Shown piece by piece: positions 11,201 to 23,053 of a stretch of DNA of 64,000 bases. Numbering within the stretch: the stretch's first letter is position 1; every line of letters begins with the position of its first letter. The stretch comes from Tupaia tana (Eukaryota; Chordata; Mammalia; Scandentia; Tupaiidae). Under the pieces are notes generated by a model. That model searched no databases. It was not told the origin of the DNA and was given only the letters and a program-made list of their open reading frames with translations. The stretch lies in NCBI GenBank assembly GCA_026018925.1, contig JAKSZU010000013.1, forward strand, positions 1,178,001 to 1,242,000. Direction: 5' to 3'. A program made the translations under genes and the position numbers.

Positions 11201-14200
11201 TAAGCCACCGGGTCTGGGACTCGAACCATGATTGACTACGTGGGAGTCCAGCAATGTAACCATTACACTATCTGCTGGTCCCCTGAGAATGAAGTTATAA
11301 CAGTTCCAAGGTCAAAGATTAGTACCAGATTTTTCTGCTTTTTGAGATGGACTTGTAATCCCCATCTATGGCGGCGGTCAGTCTTCACTGCCAGCTGGCA
11401 AAGACGCCTTCCCCAAGGCCTCGCTGGCACCAGACAGAAGCAGTGTCTCTCAGCTCTCATTTCGAAGGAGTAAGACAGCCCTCCTGGTCCCTTCGACAGC
11501 CACCCATCATTCCGTGTGTCTGTGATCACTGACACCACTCCGACTCAGACGTCAGTCCTAAGCCCAGGCTGTGGACACGTTTCTGTTGGTTTGTTTAGTT
11601 TTGCTATAGGGCATGCGCACTCACCAGGGAAGGACTGGGCAGTGGGGATCTCTACCCCAAGGGGGGATGGCCACGCCACAGTCCCTTCTCCCATCTCCTG
11701 GGATGTGAACACAAGTGCACATACAGCCGGTGTGATTTCAAGCAACTGAGTCCGGCACCTGAGCTATGAAGTCAGCGTGTGGGACCAGCCCCGTAGCCTC
11801 CGTGCCACCCATGGGGCCTGCAGCTGTGCTTTCCGGGCCGCCTCTTGTTTGATCTAGTAACCCTCTGCTTTCTACCCGACATGACATACCCGGGGAAGGA
11901 AACCGCGGCCTGCCGTCGCACCACGCTGCCAGCCAGGCCATGGCTGTAGGCGGTCTCCTGTGGTCCCCACGAGGGCCATGCTCACTGACTTCAGTGTCCG
12001 TCTTACCTGGGCGGTTGCTTCCTCACAAAGGGACACCAACCCCCGGCTCGGGGACATCCTGCAGAAGCTGGCTCCCTTCCTGAAGATGTACGGCGAGTAC
12101 GTTAAGAACTTCGACCGCGCGGTGGGGCTGGTGAGCACATGGACACAGCGCTCGCAGCTGTTCAAAGACATCATCCACAGCGTCCAGGTAGGGCAGCCGT
12201 GGGGTGCGGGCGTGGCCCCGCGGAGGGCGCCGAGCTGGTGTGTTTAAAAAAAAGACACGTGTGTAAAATCAGTAAAGTCATGGGATATGTCTAGAGGTTC
12301 TTCTTTCAGATTTTTGCCACAGAGCGCATGCACTCCCCAGAGAGAGACAGTGAGAGGGAAAATGGGAAATCACTCCCAAGGGGGATGGCCACACCGAAAT
12401 CTCTCCTCCTCCATTCTCTTCCTGGGATTTTGGGCCTGCATGCAAAAGCACCCAGTGTTTTATAAGCTGCGGGGGGCTCAGGCCTCAAACCACAGTTGGC
12501 TGTGTGAAATCCAGGGCCTTCACCAATGCCACACTGATTTTTCTTCTTTATCTGCAGACGGCCTTTCCACGGCCCTTGCCGCTCTTACTCCTGCATACGG
12601 ATCTCCTTCCTCTTGACTTCCAAGGCTTTTCTATGTTAAGAACACCAACCGTGGGACCAGCAGTTAGCGTAATGGCTATGTCACTGGACTCCCACATAGT
12701 CGACCGCGGTTCGAGTCCTGGACCTGGTGGCTTAAACTCATGCAGGGCGCGTGTGCGTGCGTGCCCAAGATCCTGGGAGGAGAATGGAGGAGAAGGGATT
12801 GCGGCGTGGCCATCCCCCCTGGAGGGTGATTTCTTGCTTTCTATCTCTCTGTCACTCTCTGTCTGTCTGGCGAGCGCACGCGCCCTATAGCAAAAACCTC
12901 TCCAAAAAAAAAAGAACACCAACCGTTACCTGTCATGCGTGTCAAATTAGTTTTCTCTTTTCTCTTTTATTTTTTAACTTTATGGTGTTATTTGCTAGGC
13001 AGAATTTGGGGGTGCTAAGCAGCTGTATTCAGTATTTTTGAAAACTAATTTCTTTTTGAAGCCTTTAAAGTAATGACTTGAAATGCACTATCCAAGGTTA
13101 TATAAATTATGTCTTCTTCTAATTTATGGCTTCATGTAAAAAAATTCAAAAGCAGCTCCAGAATAGTTTCCCAGTGGGAGATGGTACGTGTTCCCCCCAC
13201 AGCACTCGTGACCCTGAGCGTGGGCACACACGAGTACACGCGGCACACTCGCGCCCTCACTGCACCCTGAGGGCCCTCTGTGCTGAGGGAGGGGACGCTG
13301 GGGCTGGATCTGCAGCTCCCCTGCACCGTCTGTGTTTCCCCCCGATCTGACCACCAGCTCACACGCAGCCTGTGCTGCATCCCGGGCCCTGAGCCCTGCA
13401 GGTGTCTGTCTCGTGTCAGTATCAGGTCCCAGCCAGGACAGCTGTCCTTAGGCTGCAACCTTCCTCCTCGTCTTTTGCACCCTCCAGCCCTCGCGTACAC
13501 CTGGCCTCCCAGCCGTCCCCGCAGCTGTCCCCACGCGGCAGTCTCTCCCAGCCTCCCAGAGCTCTGCTCTCACTGACAGCTCCCCTGCAGGACCCTGCCC
13601 TCCGCCCCCCCACCCCCACCCCGCCTCGGCCCTTCAGGTGCCTATGCTGCCTGTGTCTACAGGGCAGGCACCTGATTGTCCCAGCTGTCGTGAGGACCAG
13701 GCCTGCCAGCCAGAAGGGACTGGCTGACGGGATTGCCCAAAGACTGCTTGTTTAGGTTTATTTATTTATTTCTTCTGTGAGTGAGAGAGACAGAGGCAGA
13801 GAGCACCAACAGGGTTGTGACAGGACGACCCACCCGTGCCCCAGCCGGCCCAGATCACAGGCACTCTCGTGCTGGTGCTGGGAGGTTTGCGGACGCCAGC
13901 CTGGAGCCCTCTCTGGGGCAGCCTCAGGGTGAGGCGGGTCACAGGGCAGTGCAGGTGTGGTGATGCGCAGTCCCCCGGGGCACAAGCTCGCGCCTGGCTC
14001 TCGGCCCTGCCAGTCCTTGGGCTCCCCTGCACCAGCCCCTGGGCCGACACCCTTCCTGTCCGGTGCTCCAGCGGCTCTTTTCTGTTCTGTTCTTTCCCCG
14101 CTCCCCTCTTCCTCTTCCTCTCATCATCGTCAAGCCGTGATCTCTGCAGCTTGCTCTGGCCAGTCGGTATCAGATTTGTTTTCTTTTCTGAGGAAGGACA

Positions 14201-16804
14201 GTTGAAAAAGGTGAAATTGGGATTAATCTGGTGAGTTCCCAGGTGGCCAGTTAACGTGGGGACTCCTCTCTCGGCTTCAGGGTGACGAGGAGGCAGGGCC
14301 TCCTTGGGGCGGTCCCTCTGGTCCCTCTGGTGGAAGCTGTGACACTGCAGTGCCCACCCAGCTGCACAGCACGGGGCCATGCATGAATGAGGCACTCCCT
14401 CCAGGGCAGGGCTGGGCGCTCGGCCTGGCACAGCCTGCCGCCCGTCACACCTGCAGGCCGGGCTCCTGGGTCCGGCAGGCCCTTGGGGACCAGACGCTTT
14501 CGGGGTTGGGATGATGGACTGTGTGCAGCAGCTGCCCCAGCTGTCTGCTTTGGCCCAGGAGCTGAGCGAGGGCTCCAGTGAGCTGGTGGGCAGGGGCTAG
14601 AGGGGGCCACCAGCTCCCCGCAGCGAGCAGGCCGGCCCGCCACAGGGAGTCTCCAGCCCTTGCCCGCCGATAAAGGCCAGCACTGACATGGGCAGAAAGC
14701 TCGGACGGCAGCGGGGGTTCCCGTGGACATGGGAGGCTTCCTCTGTTCAACCCAAAGCATATTTAAGTTATTCAGACTTATTTGGAAATAATTTCAAATG
14801 CGTATGGGAAAGTTGCAAAACTGACCAACTGTCCCAAACTTAACCTTTCGTCTGGTCTGCCGTTCTCGCTCACCACACACATGGGATTATTGTCTTTGAG
14901 CCTTTGAGACGAATCTGTCCCTGTGGCCCACCGTCGCTCAGTGGGAGGGATATTGTCTTGCGTGGCCACAGCACGGTGACCAGCCAGGGAGCTTCACATC
15001 GATGTCACCGTGCCATCCGCGCCACTGCCGCACCGTGTCACCAGTCGTTCCAATAGTTCTAGCTTTTTCCTGACCCCAACCCACAGCAGGGCTGCGTGTT
15101 GCCTTCATTGTCATTTCCTCTCCCTCCGCCCAGGAGGGCCACTGTCTCGTCTCCCCGAGGAGTTCGGCCAGCTGTGTGCACACCTCTCGGCCTGGCTGTG
15201 CCTGCTCTTTGTCCATCACTCCAGTCAGGCTGGGCCCACTGGGCGTCCCGTGGGAAGCAGCTCTCACCTCATCCTGCCTGGTGGCACGCCGTTTCTGTCT
15301 GTCCGTTCCTGGGGGTGCCCACTTGATTCAGGGTGTGTCTGCCAGACCTTATTAACGGATGGGAGAGTGTCGAGCTGCGTTGTGAAGTCCTCGGTTCTTT
15401 GGGCCCAGATCACTAAAATTAGAGATCTGTCCCTAGGCCCAAAATAAAACCGCAATCACGAATGAAGTAGGTAGAAAAGAAGATTTAATAGAAAGAAAGG
15501 AAAGGAAAGAAAGTAAGTACACACAAAAAGGTTCTTGGGCAGGCAGATTGCCAGGTGGCAACCACGCTTGGTACTAGTTAACTGTTATTTTTATTACTAG
15601 CGGTCATGAATATTTATTAGTGGGAAGCCCGTTATGCTGCCTATGTTCTTCCTTTAAATTTGAATTTACAAGTTTTTTTTTTCCTGCACCTGTGCACCTT
15701 CCTCACAGGTAAAGAATGAGGAACTTGATCACCTAATTTGTGCAAGCCCAATGCGAGCCAGGTTGCCCAATTAGTCCATTGCCCTAATAGGAATTAGGGT
15801 ATTGGGTCTTTTTTTTTTTTTCTGAGAGATTTTCGCTATAGGGCGTGTGCACTCGCCAGACAGACAGAGAGACATAGAGACAGAAAGCGAGAAATCACCC
15901 CCCAGGGGGGATGGTCACACTGCAATCCCTTCTCCTCCATTCTCCTCTCGGGATCTTGGGCACACACGCACACGCGCCCAGCGTGAGTTTTAAGCCACCG
16001 GGTCTGGGACGCGAACCGCGGTCGACTACGTGGGAGTCCAGCGACATAGCCATTACGCTAACTGCTGGTTCCCATCTTTTTTTTGAGAGAGGTTTTTTTT
16101 TTTTTTTTTTTTTTTTTTGCTATAGGGTGCGTGCGCTCGCCAGAGAGAGACAGAGAGACAGAAAGCAGGAAACCACCCCCCAGGGGGCATGGCCACGCCG
16201 CAATCCCTTCTCCTCCATTCTCCTCTCGGGATCTTGGGCACGCATGCACACGCGCCCAGCGTGAGTTTAAGCCACCAGGTCTGGGACTTGAACCGTGGTT
16301 GACTATGTGGGAGTCCAGCGACATAGCCATTACGCTAACTGCTGGTCCCGCTTAGGTCTTTTTGATAAGAGAAAAATCTACGAATCATCCCTGTGTGCTT
16401 CCCTCAGGCCTTAAGGAAGGAAGATGGCAAATTGCCTCGCCCACCTGGTGCCTGGAGCTAAATGAGCCTTTTGCCTTTTCCTTAGGGCTGCCCACTCACG
16501 AATAACTAACTGCCTATCACAGCCTCTCCACAGTGAAGTTAGAGCTTTCTCCCCATGAATATGTTTTCATCTTCAGGACCAGCAGATGGCGTAATGATTA
16601 CGTTGCTGGACTCCCATGTAGTCAACCAGGTACAAATCCTGGACCCAGTGGTTTAAAACTTCGCCTGGCTGTGTGCGTGTGTGCCCCAGGTCCTGAGAGG
16701 AGAATGGAGGATTAGGAATTGTAGCATGGCCACCCCCTGAAGGGTGATTTCTCGCTTTCTGTCTGTCTCTCCAGTGAGCTCCTGTCTATCTATCTTTCAC
16801 CTTT

Positions 16805-16860
<56 letters not shown>

Positions 16861-19800
16861 GTTTCTATCTTTAAATTTTATGTATGCATGTATGTATGTA
16901 TGCACGCATGCATGCATTCAAGCCAGAGAGCTTGTACATGCATGAAAGAGAGAGCAAACCCCCTGTGGGAGTCTGGTCAGGCCGCAATCACTTTTCCTCC
17001 ATCCCATCAGGCGCCTGGACACACATACGCCCAGTGTGCTTTTTAAACCTCTGGGGCTGGGATTCGAACGACAGTCGGCCATGTGTAGATCCCCCGCTCA
17101 GCATTTTACCACTGTGCTGTGGGCTGGCCCCTATTAATTCACTCCTTGCATGAAGATATATTGAGATCCTGTAAATATGCTGCTCCCCTTACCCCTGGGA
17201 GCGGCCATTTTTGCGAACAAGGAGTTTTCCGGCCCTCTGTATCCAGGGCCTTTCTGAGGTCGCCTGAGCTGTCAGCCATTCCGTCCTGGGCCCAGCGCTG
17301 GGCGAGGCTGTGAGTTTCCAGCCTGTGTGTGGGTGGGAGAGCAGGCGTCCAGAATGGTGGGCAGTAGCCGAATGGGTAGTACCAGGGGAGGAGGGGACAA
17401 GGTGGCATGAGGGGGCAGGGTGACCACTCTTAGCACACGCGTCAGGGCTAGGCTGCCTTCAGCCCTCCAGCTCCTCCTTGTGGCTGCCGGGTGAAGTCCA
17501 GGCCTTCGATCCAGTCTCGGGCCTGCACTGGGCCCGGCCTGGCGGCCTGAGGAGGAGCTGTGTGTCAGAGAGGTGGGGTGTAGAGAGCTACTCAGTGGGC
17601 TGAGCAGGGGGCTGCCAGAGTCAGCCTCACCTGCCCTGTGTTTGTCACGAGGAGGCTGCAGAACCCTTGAGTGGCTCCAGGCAGGGGGAGCAGTGCGGCC
17701 CATTCCCTGCAGGGAGTGGGGCAAAGCTCTGCTGGTCTCTCAGCAGAGCCAGGGAAGGAGGGCCGAGGGTGCACAGGGACAGCGGCTGCGGAGGGAGAAG
17801 GCCATCTTTGCCATGGGCATTCTCCTCAGTGACGCTGTGTACCCAAGAGGGAGCTCTGGTCGAGGGCCAGCCCCCGGGTTCTGTCCTTGCTCCATGGCTC
17901 TGATCCTGGGCCTCAGTCTCCCCAGTTGGGATGCCTGGTCTGTGCCAGCTCGGGTGGCCCCACAGTGGCCAGAGTGGGGCTGTGGTGCCTACACCGCCCT
18001 CTGTCCCACAGAAGCAGGAGGAGTGTGGGAGCCTGACCCTGCAGCACCACATGCTGGAGCCCGTGCAGAGGGTCCCCCGCTATGAGCTGCTGTTCAAGGA
18101 CTACCTGAGGAGGCTCCCCGAGGACGCCCCTGACCGGAAGGATGCGGAGAGTGAGCCGGGCCTGCAAGGCTGGGGCCACGGGGCTGGGGAGGAGGGCTCC
18201 TGCTGAGAACTCTGGGGTTGGGGAGAGAGAGAGTCAGAGATACAGAGAGAGACAGAGGTAGAGGGGAAGAGGCAGAGAAAGAGACATAGAGAAGAAAGAA
18301 ACACAGAGGACAAGAAGGAGAGGGCAGAGGGGCGAGGGAGAGAAGAGGGAGGAAGAGGCACAGAGACGGAGAGCGAGGGAATTACCTGAGCAGCTCCGAA
18401 GTCACTTCGTGTCTCTGAGGGCAGAGAAGCCCCCCTGCTTCAAGTGTGAGGATGGACGCTGGTTCTGGGGAAGGCCCTGCTAGATGCTGCCCCCACTGTC
18501 CCCCCAGAGCTCAGGCTCCGGGAACGGGCCTTGTAGGGCCAGCAGCAGCTACTGTTCCGAAGATGGTGATGTGTGGCCAGTGGGCAGGATAGGGCAGGTC
18601 TCTGGGCGGGAGAGCGGGGTCCCCCCGGTGCTGGTCCAGCAGCCCCTCGGCAGACACAGTGTCTATGGGGCCGTGGGTTGCACCCCTAGCCCAGGCCCGG
18701 CCCCAGAAGCAGCTCAGGCACACCGTCCTGCAGGCAGCTGCCCTGGAGCCCGAGGCCGACTGAGTGGGCCTGAGGGCCGCCGTGTGGTCCCGGCTCAGCC
18801 ACCTCCCCCCTGCAGGGTCCTTGGAGCTCATCTCCACGGCTGCCAACCACTCCAACACCGCCATCCGGAAAATGGTGAGTGTGGCTCTGGAGGGCCGCCT
18901 GGAGGGGACTGTGCAGCAGCCCAGGGAGGGCAAGGCCGGGCAGGCCCCTTGGCTCTTGGGTAGTCAGGGCCCCGTCCCACACTGGGCAGGCCGCAGTACT
19001 AGGTTAGTGGCCTTGGCACGTGGTGCTCTGTGCCTTCGTCTCCCGTCCATGAAATGGGGCACGGCAGAGCCTGCCTCGCCAGGCGAGGTGTCAGCACAGG
19101 TTCATACCGGGTGCACTCCCAGCCCCCAGGCCCATGCACTCCCAGCCCCCAGATCCACACCAGGTGCATGCCCAGCCTCCAGGTCCACACCGGGTGCATG
19201 CCCAGCCCCCAGGCTCATGCCGGCTGCACGCCCAGCCCCCAGGTACACACAGGGCGCACGCCCAGCCCCCAGGCCCACACCAGGTGCATGACCACCTGCC
19301 ATGGCACATACCAGGTGCATGCCTAGCCTGCTGGTTACACAGCAGGTGGGTGCCCAGCCCCCCAGTATACACTAGGTATGCACCTAGACCCGAGTACACA
19401 CCCCAGGTGCACCTCCAGCCCTCCACGTACACACCGGGCACACACTCACGCCTCCTCCAGGTAAACAGCAAGTGCACGCCCTGCCCCCCAGGTACAGACC
19501 AGGTGCACAGGAGCCCTGGTACACACCAGGTACATGCCCAGCTCCTCTAGTAAAAGGCAGGCTCTCGCCCAGCTCCCTGCATACCCTCCAGCTTCCTGCA
19601 GTCCCCAACTCCCGCAAAGCCCTCAGCCCTGCCCTAGTTGCTCCTCTGTGTTCCCCACTGCCAGCTCCTCCCCTGCCCCGACACCTGCCCTGTGTCCTGT
19701 GACCTGCTTCATCTACCCACATCACGCCAGAGACAGAGGGCCATTTCCCGTGTGCTTCAGGTCTGAGGGCACTCATGTCTGAGCTGGGGTGCCAAGGCAC

Positions 19801-20560
19801 AGCTGGTCCAGGCTCAGACCACCAGCTGTCACCAAGGCTCCCGCGGGCTCCTCTCTGCCTTCTGCTGCATTGGCTCCCACGCACACTCGGGTCAGGGGCT
19901 ACTGCACCTCTCCCTTCACACCTCAGGGTGCTCCCACCACCCCACTTCACCACCCAGCCATCCTTATGGCTAGATGAAGGTGACATAAGGGTTGTCAGGT
20001 ACGGATAATGGCCACCATGTGAGAGTCTGCTTGTCTGTTAGCTGAGGATGACCCTGGCACCTACCTCCTAGGGACTGAGTGAGTTAGAACACGCACCGTG
20101 TATAGGACAGTACTTGGCACGCGGTAGCAGAGTTGGCTGCTGTTGTGTTTATTATTATTATTGTTAGTCTGTGCATGGTAAACTCCTATTCATCCTTCAG
20201 TACCTACTTGAATGTCCCCCCATGTATTCTGCTGTCCGTAGGCTCACAGGGTTCTGGGTCGTGGTTATAGGGTGGCCTCTGCTGGCCTTTCTTTCTTGTG
20301 CTCATACAGCTGCTGCCCCTTGTCTCATGCAGGAGAAAATGCACAAGCTCTTGGAGGTGTATGAGCAGCTGGGGGGAGAGGAGGACATCGTGAACCCAGC
20401 CAATGAGCTGATCAAGGAGGGCCAGATCCAGAAGCTGTCAGCCAAGAACGGCACAGCCCAGGACCGCCACCTCTTCCTGGTGAGCTGTCTGAGACACCCT
20501 TGTTCCTCCGCATTCAGGCCCTAAACCCTTGCCTATGGTTTTGCCCATTCGCTGTGAACA

Positions 20561-20596
<36 letters not shown>

Positions 20597-22999
20597 CATA
20601 GTGCATATGCACTCGCCAGAGAGAGAGAAAGAGAGACAGAGAGAGAGGGAAAGTGAGAAATCACCACCCCATGGGGGGATGGCCATGCCACAATCCCTTC
20701 TCCTCTTCTCCTCTCTGGGATCTTGGACTTGCATGTACATGCGCCTGGCGTGAGTTTTAAGCCTCAGGGCCCAGGACTCAAATAATGATTGACTATGTGG
20801 GAGTCCAGTGACGTAAACATTACACCGTCTGCTGGTCCCTATTTATTTATTTTGAAAGTATTTTTTTTAAGTTTTAAAAATCTGCATTCACTATAATTCG
20901 CTCTCGTTGCAAGTTCTGTGTTTTGACAAATACAACCACAGTCAAATTGCAGAGCAATGACTGATGTCTGGAAGTTCTCCTGTCATGCCCGTGGTGGAAA
21001 AGCTCTCCAGCCCTGCCCAGCAAGCACAGTCTGCCCTGTTTCCCAGAATTCCTCATAAACGGCCTGAGGGCGTCCAGCCTCTGCAGCTCTGCGCATGCGC
21101 TAGGGAGACCCAGCTCTGAGGACCTACCCCAGCCACTCAGGAGTTTGTTTTGACCATGCAATTAGCCCAGCTTCATGGCTGACAAGCTAACAAATCGAAA
21201 TCTTACAAAGATAAAGCTGAAGTCTACACTCCTCACTCAAAGATGTAACCACAGTTAAAACTACTAACCATGTCTCTTTTTTGACTTAGGGCATGTGAGT
21301 TTGCTGAAGAGAGACAGAGAGACAGTGAGAGGAAAAGTGAGAGGAAAAGTGAGAAATCAACCCCCAGGGGCATAGCCACACCAGTCTTTTCTCCTCTGAC
21401 CTCCTCCTTGGATTCTGGACACGTACACACACATGCCCAGCGTGATTTTTAAGCTGCTGGTCTGGGACTAGAACCACAGTGGGCCAAGTGGGAGTCCAGT
21501 GCCTTAACCACTATGCCACCTGGTGTCCCCTACTGTGTGTGACTTTTAAAATAAATCTTACTTTACAACATTAACGGGCAATTCCAAAGGGTCCCGTGTG
21601 AGGGTCTCCCAGGCCTGGGTCGCCAGCCGGGACGGTGCGTTCACGGTGCGCTCCTCTCGCAGTTCAACAGCATGATCCTTTACTGCGTGCCCAAACTGCG
21701 GCTCAAGGGCCAGAAGTTCAGCGTCCGCGAGAAGATGGACATCTCGGGCCTCCAGGTGGGTGAGCCCTGCCCTTCTTCCTTCCTGACCTGTCTCTGGGCA
21801 CCTCAGCACTCCCCGCCATGCAGCCTTCAGCCCCGAGCTGCATGGACTTTGTCTGGAATGAAGGCCATGTAGGAGCAGCGTCTGGGCCCTGGGGTCCTGG
21901 GCTGGGCGGGCAGGCCCCTGCACCTCTGCTTGGCCACCAGCCAGGGTGCTGTGAGCCCTGTGCTCCGAGGCTGAGGCCAAGACCGGGTTATGAGGAAAGC
22001 CAAGTGCACAGCCACAGCTTTGGGGGTTGGAGGGACGGCGTCGGACAACCCTGGACCTGGGCAGTCTCCCCCACCTGAGACTAAGCCTGGGCCCCTTTGC
22101 AGCCCCAAGGGCCGTGGTCGGGAGCAGGTGCAGGTCTGCCTGCCCTGTCGGGCCCCCGGTCCCTAGGTATCCTCTCCCACGTGGGACCTGGGATCTTCAA
22201 GCTGGAGGAGGGGTTCTGGGCACACATGTGGCTAGGTCTGGGATATCCTCCGTCTTTGCTGTCCCCGTCCTGTGTGCCTGTCCCATGTCTCATGGAGGGG
22301 GGCTGGAGTGGGTCCTGTCCCCTGTGGAGAGTGCTCCCCAAACACTGGCTAAGTCCACGTATTTTATCACTTCACAAAGTAACATTTGGCTTAAATGACA
22401 CCCCAGAATACCTTCTTACCTGAAATTCTCTGAATCTAGGTGAAGAAATAGCTTTAAAAGTCAAGACTGACTGGAAAAACAAAACACCTTTTCTATAATT
22501 AAATGAAGTCATTTTTCTAGTTTCTGTGTAAGAAATCGGTCTTGGGACCAGCAGTTATCCTAATGGCTATGTCGCTGGACTCCCACGTAGTCGACCGCGG
22601 TTCGCGTCCCGGACCCAGTGGCTTAAAACTCACGCTGGGCACGTGTGCATGCGTGCCCAAGATCCCGAGAGGAGAATGGAGGAGAAGGGATTGCGGCGTG
22701 GCCATCCCCCCTGGGGGGTGATTTCTCGCTTTCTGTCTCTCTGTCTGTCTGGCGAGCGCACGTGCCCTATAGCAAAAAAAACCTCTCCAAAAAAAAAAAA
22801 AAAGAAATCGGTCTCGTAGGGCCAGTAGGTGGTGTGGTGGTTAAGATGCTGGACTCCCACATGGCCGACTATGGTTGGAGTCCTGGACCTGGAAGTTTAC
22901 TTTCTCATTTTCTCTCTTGAGCACGCCTGCTCTGTAGCGACTTAAATAATAATAATAATAATAATAAATAAAATTAAATAAATAATTCTTTTTAAAAAG

Positions 23000-23053
<54 letters not shown>

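Noticed and set aside
12653..12730. Possible tRNA gene in SINE heads
   Set aside because: A and B boxes are present but the stems do not pair as a functional tRNA and the same head recurs in dozens of SINEs.
13766..14431. 221-codon minus-strand open frame
   Set aside because: It crosses a family B SINE and GC-rich intron with no recognisable domain.
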